Of a stretch of DNA of 13,392 bases, positions 6,617 through 13,325 are shown piece by piece. Under the pieces are notes generated by a model. That model was not told where the DNA came from. It saw only the letters and a list, made by a program, of their open reading frames with translations, and did no database searches. The position numbers and the translations under genes are program-made. The stretch is from positions 1 to 13,392 of the forward strand of contig CAYWCO010000022.1 in assembly GCA_964456815.1 (NCBI GenBank), given 5' to 3'. Origin of the DNA: CAVTZP01 sp964456815 (lineage in GTDB: Bacteria; Chloroflexota; Dehalococcoidia; Dehalococcoidales; BS750m-G39). The stretch's first letter is position 1, and each line of letters begins with the position of its first letter.

Positions 6617-7276
6617 CTATCCTCGCCTTTGCTTCCTCTGCTTCCTCAGTTTTGTCCAGGCGCTGGCGAAATGAATGATGGGATTTGTCGCATGTCCTGA
6701 AATTTTACCCCTTTCCAGAGCCTGGAGGAAGTCGTCCCTGCCCTTGAAATCGGGCATCTCAACGTAGGCATTACCAATCTCGCGGAGGGTGTGGGCATCA
6801 CTGCCGGCGCTCTTTAGGATGCCATATTTTGCGGCAAAGGCTAGGGCTTTAGCCGAATTCTGGGGGAAGAAAATCCGTGAATTGAATACCTCTACAATAT
6901 CAATCTGGTCGGCTATTTTCTCTATCATATTGTTGCGCAGGGCAGAACGGCGCAGAATATCAAAGGGGTGGGGTATGCATATCAGGCCACTCTGAGCCCT
7001 GATTTGAGCTATCACCTCTTTTACCGGCAGTCCGCTGGGTATGGTCTTTTCCAGGAACATGCCCATAATTTCGCCGTCTGGGGTCATAATCTCCTCGGCG
7101 ACAATTACCTTAAAGGGTGCCATATCCCGCATTTTTAACGCCCCTTCGGCGGTGCCATGGTCGCAGATAGCAATGCAGTTTACCCCAATCTCAAGGCAGC
7201 GGCTAACTATCTTCTCCAGCGGCGTATTGCAGTCCACAGAATATTTAGTATGAACATGAAGGTCAGCTTTTAGCAA
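6617..7276 (-). CDS. PHP-domain metal-dependent phosphoesterase
   Basis: 219 aa comprising one complete PHP (polymerase and histidinol phosphatase) domain, a barrel that binds two or three metal ions and cleaves phosphate esters. Metal ligands are visible in the usual four motifs: His7 and His9 in DLHVHT with Asp15, His40 in CDHGT, Glu62, His103 in PHPFD, and Asp160 and His162 in SDAH. The short basic tail (KLRKQRKQRR) is not part of the domain. This size is typical of stand-alone TrpH/YciV-like enzymes, which act on phosphorylated nucleotides or RNA ends, but that role is only a possibility. The start is TTG; the next ATG (codon 49) would remove essential ligands. There is no convincing Shine-Dalgarno; the gene begins 6 bp after the efp stop, in the same frame. 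Confidence 0.85.
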   Translation of the reverse strand: MLKADLHVHTKYSVDCNTPLEKIVSRCLEIGVNCIAICDHGTAEGALKMRDMAPFKVIVAEEIMTPDGEIMGMFLEKTIPSGLPVKEVIAQIRAQSGLICIPHPFDILRRSALRNNMIEKIADQIDIVEVFNSRIFFPQNSAKALAFAAKYGILKSAGSDAHTLREIGNAYVEMPDFKGRDDFLQALERGKISGHATNPIIHFASAWTKLRKQRKQRRG

Positions 7277-7282
7277 CTTGTT

Positions 7283-7843
7283 TCAACTAACTCTCTCTAG
7301 GTACTCCCCAGTACGCGTGTCAACCTTAACCGTATCCTCATTATTGATAAAGATGGGGACCTGGATGGTGATGCCGGTCTCCAGCTTAGCCGGTTTATTG
7401 CCGGCGGTGGCGGTGTCCCCCTTGAAGCCGGGCCCGGTCTCAGCCACCCGGAGCTCGACGGTAATCGGCATTTCCACACCCACCAGCTCGCCCTTATGAT
7501 TTAATACCTCCAGCGACATCCCCTCCTTAAGGTAGTTGAGGGCATCACCGAGCTGGCTGGAGGTGAGTGGTAGCTGCTCAAAGTTTTTCTCGTCCATGAA
7601 GTAATGTAAATCGCCGTCATTATAGAGATATTGCATGGTGCGTTGCTCCAGGCGCACCCGGGCAAACTTTTCGCTGGCCTGAAAAGACCGCTCTATAGTG
7701 TGAGCGCTGCGGATATCGCGGAGTTTAAGTCTGACCTGGGCACTGCCGCGTCCCATTTTAATATGCTGGTGGCCAAGAACCTGATATAGCTTCTCCTCAA
7801 GCTCAATGATAATCCCTTTTTTTAGCTCACCGCTATCTATCAT
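7283..7843 (-). CDS. efp: Elongation factor P
   Basis: Binds the ribosome E-site region and relieves stalling at polyproline stretches. The 186 aa match the family. Three beta-rich domains are expected: KOW-like (about 1-65), OB (about 66-128) and a C-terminal OB (about 130-186) ending in the typical TGEYLERV. The tip of domain I that reaches the peptidyl transferase centre reads KMGRGSA (29-35), with Arg32 where E. coli-type proteins carry the beta-lysylated Lys and with Met instead of the common Pro. Thermus EF-P has a similar KLGRGG tip. No modifying enzyme (EpmA/B, EarP) is in the window. ATG start with GGAG six bases upstream. It follows the M24 peptidase gene by 15 bp, the same pairing as yqhT-efp in Bacillus. 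Confidence 0.96.
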   Translation of the reverse strand: MIDSGELKKGIIIELEEKLYQVLGHQHIKMGRGSAQVRLKLRDIRSAHTIERSFQASEKFARVRLEQRTMQYLYNDGDLHYFMDEKNFEQLPLTSSQLGDALNYLKEGMSLEVLNHKGELVGVEMPITVELRVAETGPGFKGDTATAGNKPAKLETGITIQVPIFINNEDTVKVDTRTGEYLERVS

Positions 7844-7858
7844 GTTAGCTCCGTGGTG

Positions 7859-8935
7859 TTATTTCCTGGCCTTCGAGATTTCCCTGACCTTTCCCTCTTC
7901 CATTATGACCAGGTCCTCAATCCTCACCCCTCCCCACCCATCAAGGTAGATGCCGGGCTCAATGGTAAATACCATGCCCTCAGCCAGCTTGTCGGAAGAA
8001 CCCGGACCGAGGCGGGGCTGCTCATGGGGGGCAAGCCCTACGCCGTGACCCAGGCCGTGACCAAAGGCTTCGGCGTAGCCTGCCTCCTCAATCATTACCC
8101 TGGCTAGGTTATCAGCCTCGGCGCCAGTCATACCTTCCTTAATTATAGCCATTGCCCCGAGCTGGGCGCCAAGAACAATGTCATAGAGCTTTTTAAATTT
8201 ATCATCGGGGGTGCCGATACAGATAGTCCGGCTCAGGTCGCTGCCGTAACCCCCGATTCTGGCGCCAATATCAATCATTACCGGTTCGCCGCTATTAATC
8301 GCCTTCGTTGAGGGTTGGGCGTGGGGCAGGGCAGTGTTTTTCCCGGAGGCGACAATAACATCAAAGGGTATGGTCTGGCTACCTTTCTCCCGCATGAATT
8401 TCTCTATCTCCCACGCGATTTCTTCCTCCGTCATTCCCGCTTGAATCTTGTCCTGGATATATTCCATGGCGGCGTCGGCTATCTCGGCGGCTTTGGTGAT
8501 GAGCTCAATCTCCTCAGGCTCTTTTATCGCCCGGAGGGATTCTACCATTCCCTCTACCGGTATAAGCTTGAGCTGTGACTTGCCTTTATTCAGTATATCA
8601 TATAACTGCCGGTGCCGGGCAAAGCTAACGTCTTTCGCCTCAAAGCCTAGCCTTTTTACCCTTAGCTCAGCCGCCAGTTTGGGAAACCAGTTGGCTATAT
8701 CATCGTTTGCCGAAAAAAGCTCATAGCCAGGAGCCTGGTTTTTAGCCTGCGCCGTATAGCGGAAGTCGGTGGCTAAAATTTTTTCTTTGGGCGTAATCAA
8801 AAGAAAGCCAGCCGAGCCGTCAAAGCCGGAGAGATAGCGCCTGTTCTCCGCCTGCGAGATAAGGATACCGTCAATCTCTTCTTCAGTTAGGGCTTGGCGC
8901 AATTTCTGTATTCTACTTTTTATTTTCGGGCTCAT
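7859..8935 (-). CDS. M24B-family metallopeptidase, Xaa-Pro aminopeptidase/dipeptidase type
   Basis: Cytoplasmic peptidase with the pita-bread fold that removes or cleaves next to proline. It has 358 aa, the length of the short Bacillus YqhT-type enzymes. The N-terminal creatinase-like domain covers about 1-130 and the catalytic domain about 140-358. All five dinuclear metal ligands are seen: Asp222 (MIDIGA), Asp233 (SDLSRT), His297 (GHGLGHGVG), Glu326 (TIEPGIY) and Glu340 (VRIEDL); His205 in LPHAQP is the usual substrate-contact His. The ATG start overlaps the end of xerC by 23 bp and has only a weak AGAAG upstream, so it probably depends on translational coupling. Adjacency to efp is conserved in distant bacteria. 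Whether it is an aminopeptidase (PepP) or a dipeptidase (PepQ) cannot be decided from sequence. Confidence 0.9.
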   Translation of the reverse strand: MSPKIKSRIQKLRQALTEEEIDGILISQAENRRYLSGFDGSAGFLLITPKEKILATDFRYTAQAKNQAPGYELFSANDDIANWFPKLAAELRVKRLGFEAKDVSFARHRQLYDILNKGKSQLKLIPVEGMVESLRAIKEPEEIELITKAAEIADAAMEYIQDKIQAGMTEEEIAWEIEKFMREKGSQTIPFDVIVASGKNTALPHAQPSTKAINSGEPVMIDIGARIGGYGSDLSRTICIGTPDDKFKKLYDIVLGAQLGAMAIIKEGMTGAEADNLARVMIEEAGYAEAFGHGLGHGVGLAPHEQPRLGPGSSDKLAEGMVFTIEPGIYLDGWGGVRIEDLVIMEEGKVREISKARK

Positions 8936-9857
8936 CTTCTTCTTTTGCCAGGGGGTGGGCTGATAGATATACCTTCCTTGCCTGGCTCTTGGTTACATGG
9001 GTGTAAATCTGGGTGGAGGAAAGCTGGGCGTGCCCCAGGAGCTCCTGGACCACCCTCAGGTCGGCGCCGCCGTCAAGGAGGTGGGTGGCGAAGGTGTGGC
9101 GCAGTATATGGGGGTGGACCCTCTTTTCTATGCCCGCCTTTTTAGCATAGCCCTCCAGCATTTTTTGCACCCTTCGCTCCGGTATGCGCTGCCCATAGCG
9201 ATTGATGAACAGGGCATTGGTTTTTCTTTCCCCCAGGAGCCTGGGTCTGCCCTGCTCAAGGTAATTACTCACTGCCTCGGTGGCGGGCTTGCCCATCAGC
9301 ACCATCCTCTCTTTAGAACCCTTTCCCCAGACACGGATTTCACTGGTGCCAAGGTTAATTTCTCTCAGGTCTAGGTGTACCAGCTCGCTTACCCTGAGAC
9401 CGGAGGCGTAGAGCAGCTCAAGCAATGCCCGGTCACGCTGCCCATGTGGTTTGGAGAGGTCGGGGGCATTGAGCAGTCGCTCTACTTCATCCAGGCTAAG
9501 AAACGAAGGCAGGCGCTTGTCCAGCTTGGGCGAGGAAGCTTTTTCTATGGGGTTGGAGGCTAATATTCCTTCCCGCACCAGATAGCGGTAGAAGGAGCGG
9601 ATGGCGGAGAGCTTGCGGGCGATGCTTGCCTTGACAATCCCCTGCTCCATCAGATAAGCCAGGTAATCGCGCAGGACGGTTCTATCCACCCTGTCCGGGG
9701 AGTCAATGCCCTTCTCTTTGAGGAAGGTAAAGAAGCCCTTTACCTTCTCCGAGCCGCACAGGTCGGTGGTGTAGTTGCGTATGGTATAGGGCGAGACGCT
9801 CTGCTCCGCCTCAAGTTGCTTGATATATTTATTAAAGATTTCCTGCATAGTAACCAT
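8913..9857 (-). CDS. xerC: Tyrosine recombinase XerC/XerD family
   Basis: Site-specific recombinase that resolves chromosome dimers at dif. With the start at 9857 it has 314 aa, slightly above the usual 300. The N-terminal SAM-like core-binding domain is at about 5-100 and the catalytic domain at about 112-305. The active site is complete: Arg155 (SGLRVSEL), Lys179 (GKGSKER), His250 and Arg253 (HILRH), His276 (LLGHA) and nucleophile Tyr285 (QIYTHV). The last ten residues are charged and outside the fold. Three starts are possible: GTG 9872, ATG 9857 and ATG 9848. I prefer 9857 because GGTGAGG lies just upstream; that signal belongs to the repeat cluster. The position near topA resembles xerC (codV) of Bacillus, but XerD is not excluded, and the organism may use a single Xer. 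Confidence 0.92.
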   Translation of the reverse strand: MVTMQEIFNKYIKQLEAEQSVSPYTIRNYTTDLCGSEKVKGFFTFLKEKGIDSPDRVDRTVLRDYLAYLMEQGIVKASIARKLSAIRSFYRYLVREGILASNPIEKASSPKLDKRLPSFLSLDEVERLLNAPDLSKPHGQRDRALLELLYASGLRVSELVHLDLREINLGTSEIRVWGKGSKERMVLMGKPATEAVSNYLEQGRPRLLGERKTNALFINRYGQRIPERRVQKMLEGYAKKAGIEKRVHPHILRHTFATHLLDGGADLRVVQELLGHAQLSSTQIYTHVTKSQARKVYLSAHPLAKEEDEPENKK

Positions 9858-9864
9858 ATGTTGT

Positions 9865-9873
9865 AACCTCACC
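9865..9873 (-). promoter_or_regulatory. Ribosome-binding site of xerC within the repeat end
   Basis: On the minus strand GGTGAGGTT ends seven bases before the ATG at 9857 and is the only good Shine-Dalgarno match upstream of xerC. It lies in the left terminal unit of the palindromic repeat cluster, so the repeat appears to have supplied it. Confidence 0.55.
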
Positions 9874-9880
9874 CCCTTTA

Positions 9881-9908
9881 TCCCCCTCTCCTTTTAAGGA
9901 GAGGGGGA
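9881..9908. repeat. Hairpin 1 of the repeat cluster
   Basis: Nearly perfect 28-bp palindrome: arms 9881-9893 and 9896-9908 pair over 13 bp with only two central unpaired bases. The outer part is C5/G5. It would be very stable as RNA or as cruciform DNA. No T-run follows on either strand. Confidence 0.8.
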
Positions 9909-9917
9909 AGAGGTTTT

Positions 9918-9942
9918 AGAGAGGGGGCTTTGCCCCCTCTCT
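9918..9942. repeat. Hairpin 2 of the repeat cluster
   Basis: Arms 9918-9928 and 9932-9942 pair perfectly over 11 bp around a 3-nt TTT loop. The purine-rich arm is AGAGAGGGGGC. No terminator T-tract follows on either strand. Confidence 0.8.
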
Positions 9943-9951
9943 TACTCTACT

Positions 9952-9985
9952 CCCCCTTCCCTAACTAAATAATAAGGGAAGGGGG
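9952..9985. repeat. Hairpin 3 of the repeat cluster
   Basis: Arms CCCCCTTCCCT (9952-9962) and AGGGAAGGGGG (9975-9985) pair perfectly over 11 bp around a 12-nt A/T-rich loop. The right arm is part of the 31-bp unit repeated exactly at 13280-13310. Confidence 0.75.
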
Positions 9986-10001
9986 TCAGGGGGATAGGTT
10001 T

Positions 10002-12101
10002 CTAAACAGTCCCCTTTAATCTCCCTTTATACTCGCACTTGGTGCATTTTGTCCAGTTTCTGCGGTATATGGTGAGTAGCCCGCCGCACTTGGGGCAGGG
10101 CCTGGGGAGGGGTTTAAGATTTATGGCGAAGGTGCAGTTCGGGTAGTTACTGCAGCCGTAGAAGGTGCGCTTCTTTTTACTTATCTTCTGCACAATCTCG
10201 CCGCCGCACTGGGGACATTTAACCCCGACTTTAATCAGAAATGGCTTGGTGTACTTGCAATCGGGGTAGCCGCTACAGGCAATGAACTTGCCGTAGCGCC
10301 CGTATTTGATTACCAGCGGCTTACCGCAGTCGGGGCAAGTCTCTTTGGTTGCCTCCTCCATCTTTACCTTTTCCATGAGCTCGGAGGCATTATTAAGGCT
10401 GTTCTCAAAGGGGACGTAAAATTCCTGGACCACCATCACCCAGTCCTTGTTCTCACGGGCTATCTTGTCCAGCTCGTCCTCCATTTGGGCGGTAAATTCA
10501 ATGTCAACGATGTCGGCAAAGTATTTATTGAGCAGGTCATTGACCACGGTGCCGAGCTCCGTCGGCTGAAATCTGCCGTCGTCCCTGGTGACATACCCCC
10601 GTTCTTTAACGGTGGAGATGATGGGGGCATAGGTGCTGGGGCGCCCGATGCCCCATTGCTCCAGTGTCTTAATTAATGTGGCTTCGGTGAAGCGTGGTGA
10701 GGGCTGGGTGAAGTGCTGCTCGGGGAAAAGCTTTATGAGCTTGAGCTTATCGCCCTTCTCCAGCTGGGGGAGGGTGGGGGCTTTCTTCTCTACTTCGGCT
10801 TCATCCTTGCTTTCACTATAGAGGGTGATAAAACCGGGGAATACGTTAACCGAGCTTGAGGTTCTCAATAAATAGTCGTCTTTAGAGTAGCGGCGCCTGG
10901 CTTGAATATCAATCGTGGTATTATCAAAGACGGCGGCAGCCATCTGGCTTGCCACCATTCTTTTCCAGATGAGCTGGTATAGCTTAAATTGGGCGTCACT
11001 GAGGTAGGGCTTGAGCAGGGGAGGCTCCCGCCAGATTTTAGTGGGGCGGATAGCTTCGTGGGCTTCCTGCGCCCCCTTCACCGTGGTGGTAAAGGAGCGG
11101 GCATGAGGGGGAAGATACCGGGAGCCGTACTTGCTTGTGATAAACTCCCTGGCTTCGGCAACGGCGGCGCGGGCTACCCTGGTGGAGTCGGTGCGCATGT
11201 AGGTGATTAGCCCTACGTTTCCCTCATCGCCTATGGGTAGACCCTCATAAAGCTCCTGAGCCACCTGCATGGTCAGCTTGGCCGGGAAGTGGAGCTTGCG
11301 CCATGCCTCCTGTTGCAGGGTGCTGGTGATAAACGGTGGCGCCGGCTGGCGGCTCACCTTTTTGGTGCTTACCTTGAGAACCTTGTAGCTGGCCTGTTTC
11401 AGCTCACCGGCGATTTCAGTCGCTTCCTGCTCGTTGTGAATATCCAGCTTGGTGCCGTCGGTAAGTCCCACCAGCGTCGCTCTGAAGGTTGGCGTCTGGG
11501 CAGTTTTGGCCAGCTCGGCATCAATCGTCCAGTACTCCACGGGGACAAAATTATCAATCTCCCGCTCGCGGTCAACGATAATCCTCAGTACTACTGACTG
11601 GACTCTGCCTGCCGATAGACCCCTTCTCACCTTCCGCCACAATAGCGGGCTGAGCTTATAGCCTACCAGCCTGTCCAGTATGCGCCTCGCCTGCTGGGCG
11701 TTGACCAGTTGCATATCTATGGGGTGGGGGTGTTTAAAGGCACGCTCAATAGCTGTCTTGGTTATCTCGTGGAAGACAACGCGGCGGTATGGTTTGCGGT
11801 TGGTCTTTGTTACCTCGGCCAGGTGCCAGGAGATAGCCTCCCCCTCGCGGTCGGGGTCGGTGGCGAGGTATACGGCAGAAGCGGTTTTGGCTGCCTGCTT
11901 GAGCTCTTTTACAATCTTACTTTTCGTTCTGGGCACCACGTATTTGGGGGCAAAGCCCTGCTCAATATCTACCCCGAGCTGGCTCTTGGGCAGGTCCCTG
12001 ACATGCCCCATTGACGCCTTCAGGCTATAGTCCTGCCCCAGGAGCTTGCTCAGCGTCCTGGCTTTGGCTGGCGACTCAACTATGACCAGCTTCTTCTTCA
12101 T
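10002..12101 (-). CDS. topA: DNA topoisomerase I (type IA)
   Basis: Relaxes negative supercoils by a single-strand passage mechanism. 699 aa, a normal size. The Toprim domain (about 3-115) shows Glu9 in VESPAKA and the acidic DPDREGE cluster at 82-88. The catalytic domains follow, with the nucleophile Tyr301 in TYMRTDSTR. The C-terminus has three four-cysteine zinc ribbons: Cys589/592/609/615, Cys629/632/650/656 and Cys669/672/686/689, which bind single-stranded DNA. The ATG start lies one base after the dprA stop, an arrangement shared with Firmicutes and others, and suggests coupling. In Bacillus trmFO follows topA; here the repeat cluster occupies that place and xerC comes next. The stop codon (10002-10004) touches the right end of the repeat. 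Confidence 0.97.
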   Translation of the reverse strand: MKKKLVIVESPAKARTLSKLLGQDYSLKASMGHVRDLPKSQLGVDIEQGFAPKYVVPRTKSKIVKELKQAAKTASAVYLATDPDREGEAISWHLAEVTKTNRKPYRRVVFHEITKTAIERAFKHPHPIDMQLVNAQQARRILDRLVGYKLSPLLWRKVRRGLSAGRVQSVVLRIIVDREREIDNFVPVEYWTIDAELAKTAQTPTFRATLVGLTDGTKLDIHNEQEATEIAGELKQASYKVLKVSTKKVSRQPAPPFITSTLQQEAWRKLHFPAKLTMQVAQELYEGLPIGDEGNVGLITYMRTDSTRVARAAVAEAREFITSKYGSRYLPPHARSFTTTVKGAQEAHEAIRPTKIWREPPLLKPYLSDAQFKLYQLIWKRMVASQMAAAVFDNTTIDIQARRRYSKDDYLLRTSSSVNVFPGFITLYSESKDEAEVEKKAPTLPQLEKGDKLKLIKLFPEQHFTQPSPRFTEATLIKTLEQWGIGRPSTYAPIISTVKERGYVTRDDGRFQPTELGTVVNDLLNKYFADIVDIEFTAQMEDELDKIARENKDWVMVVQEFYVPFENSLNNASELMEKVKMEEATKETCPDCGKPLVIKYGRYGKFIACSGYPDCKYTKPFLIKVGVKCPQCGGEIVQKISKKKRTFYGCSNYPNCTFAINLKPLPRPCPKCGGLLTIYRRNWTKCTKCEYKGRLKGTV

Positions 12102-12102
12102 C

Positions 12103-13224
12103 CTAGTCTACCTTTACCTTATAGCCCTCTCTTGCTTCCCGGGACAGGACGTAGTTCATAGTTCCTACCTGCTTTACCAGGCCCTTTAGCTCCATCATCG
12201 TCAGGGTGCTGCTGATGGTTGACATCGGCAGACCGGTGTTGCAGCAGACCTCGTCAATATGGGTAGGCTCGGCACTCAGCTGCTTGAGCAGGAGGGCTTC
12301 GGTATCGGAGGCGGGTATGACCTCTTTAAGCTCCATCTGCTGGGCTACCGCCGTCAGGTTCAGTTCCTCCAGGATGTCGGTGTAGTTGCGAACCAGCTTA
12401 GCCCCCTCCTGGATGAGGCGGTTAGCCCCCCTGCTGGCTGGCGACAGGATGCTGCCGGGGACGGCGAACACCTCTCTGTTTTGCTCCAGTGCCCGGCTGG
12501 CGGTAATCATCGCCCCGCTCGTCTCATCAGCCTCAACCACCAGTACCCCCAGGCTCAGCCCGCTCATAATTCGGTTGCGCCGGGGGAAGTTATCCGCCCT
12601 GGGTCTGGTGCCCAGCGGATACTCACTTATTAGTGCCCCGTGCTGGATGATATTGCGGGCCAGGGCGGCATTCTCGGCGGGATAGACAATATCAAGCCCG
12701 GAGCCGAAGATGGCAATAGTTCTACCCCCCGCCTCAAGGGTGGCGTTGTGGGCTACGGAGTCAATCCCCTTAGCCAGGCCGCTGACGATGGTTATTCCGC
12801 TTCGCGCCAGGTCAGCCGCTATCTCCTCCGCCACCTGCCTGCCGTAGACCGTCGCCCGGCGGGTACCGACCACCGCCAGGCACCACTCGTCCTGGGGGAG
12901 CAGGGAACCCCTCACGTATAGTACCGGCGGGTAGTCATATATTTCTTTCAGCCGGGGTGGGTAATCCGGGTCATGGAAGGTGAGCACCTTTACCCCGTAG
13001 CGGTCCAGCTTCTCCATCTCCTCATCCAGGGAGATTCTTGACTGCCAGTAGGTGACGGCATTTATTGCCCCCTTGTCCAGCCCGGCGCGTTTTAGTTCCG
13101 CCGGGGTAGCCTGCCACGCCTTTCCCAGACTGCCGAAGTGGCTTTCCAGCTGTGACAGTTTCACCCGCCCGATGCCGGGGATGAGGCTGAAGCCAACCCA
13201 GTATTTGATGTCTTTTTTGCTCAT
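12103..13224 (-). CDS. dprA: DNA processing protein DprA (Smf)
   Basis: Binds incoming single-stranded DNA and loads RecA during natural transformation; also conserved in bacteria not known to be competent. With the ATG at 13224 it has 373 aa. An N-terminal helix-hairpin-helix/SAM-like region is at about 5-60 (SLIPGIG), the Rossmann-like DprA domain at about 75-285 with VVGTRRATVYG (118-128), SGLAKGIDS (148-156), FPRRNRIMSGLS (213-224) and EADETSGA (231-238), and a C-terminal winged-helix domain at about 305-365. An in-frame TTG at 13263 would add 13 residues, but it coincides with the predicted -35 box and gives an unlikely N-terminus. Initiation at 13224 would be almost leaderless. First gene of the long minus-strand operon. 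Confidence 0.95.
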   Translation of the reverse strand: MSKKDIKYWVGFSLIPGIGRVKLSQLESHFGSLGKAWQATPAELKRAGLDKGAINAVTYWQSRISLDEEMEKLDRYGVKVLTFHDPDYPPRLKEIYDYPPVLYVRGSLLPQDEWCLAVVGTRRATVYGRQVAEEIAADLARSGITIVSGLAKGIDSVAHNATLEAGGRTIAIFGSGLDIVYPAENAALARNIIQHGALISEYPLGTRPRADNFPRRNRIMSGLSLGVLVVEADETSGAMITASRALEQNREVFAVPGSILSPASRGANRLIQEGAKLVRNYTDILEELNLTAVAQQMELKEVIPASDTEALLLKQLSAEPTHIDEVCCNTGLPMSTISSTLTMMELKGLVKQVGTMNYVLSREAREGYKVKVD

Positions 13225-13234
13225 TTCCAAGGCA

Positions 13235-13263
13235 ATTCTAGCACAGGGGCAGACTACTGACAA
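13235..13263 (-). promoter_or_regulatory. Promoter of the dprA-topA-xerC-efp operon
   Basis: Read on the minus strand: TTGTCA (13263-13258), exactly 17 bp, then TAGAAT (13240-13235), with a TG one base upstream of the -10 (extended -10). Each hexamer matches consensus at five of six positions. Transcription would begin around 13228-13226, only two to four bases before the ATG at 13224, and no Shine-Dalgarno precedes that ATG. Confidence 0.6.
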
Positions 13264-13276
13264 TTAAAATTTGTCA
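13258..13276. promoter_or_regulatory. Dyad overlapping the dprA -35 box
   Basis: TGACAA (13258-13263) and TTGTCA (13271-13276) form a perfect 6-bp inverted repeat around a 7-bp A/T-rich centre. One arm is the -35 hexamer itself, so a dimeric regulator binding here would compete with RNA polymerase. No regulator gene is nearby; the symmetry could be fortuitous. Confidence 0.3.
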
Positions 13277-13279
13277 ACG

Positions 13280-13310
13280 ATAAGGGAAGGGGGTCAGGGG
13301 GATAGGTTTC
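13280..13310 (+). repeat. Exact 31-bp copy of the repeat-cluster right end
   Basis: Identical base for base to 9972-10002 (the right end of the cluster beside topA), in the same orientation. It contains the two G5 blocks separated by TCA and ends in ATAGGTTTC. After it the two copies diverge. It lies in the 54-bp space between the dprA promoter and the 3' end of the tRNA-Ser gene. Confidence 0.85.
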
Positions 13311-13325
13311 CTAAATCAAAGAAAG

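Larger units (their letters stand above)
9865..10002. repeat. Palindromic GC-rich repeat cluster (MITE/REP-like) between topA and xerC
   Basis: About 138 bp of non-coding sequence fill the only sizeable gap in the operon. The ends form an imperfect terminal inverted repeat with a shared design, AACCT then two CCCCCT blocks (left 9865-9887; right 9980-10000 read on the minus strand). Between and within them are three hairpins listed separately. The right end recurs at 13280-13310 and the left end at 42-55. No transposase is encoded, so if mobile it would be a non-autonomous element. The right edge meets the topA stop codon at 10002 and the left edge overlaps the ribosome site of xerC. No terminator T-tract follows the stems, so read-through into xerC is plausible. 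Confidence 0.7.

Noticed and set aside
8997..9374. 125-codon plus-strand frame opposite xerC
   Set aside because: It overlaps the catalytic domain of the recombinase, whose active-site residues are all intact; no independent support.
9881..9985. Repeat hairpins read as intrinsic terminators of topA or as a CRISPR array
   Set aside because: No T-tract follows any stem on either strand, and the hairpins are unequal palindromes, not regular direct repeats with unique spacers.
9858..10001. A separate promoter for xerC inside the repeat cluster
   Set aside because: A/T-rich patches such as TATTAT exist on the minus strand, but none has a -35 partner at an acceptable distance.
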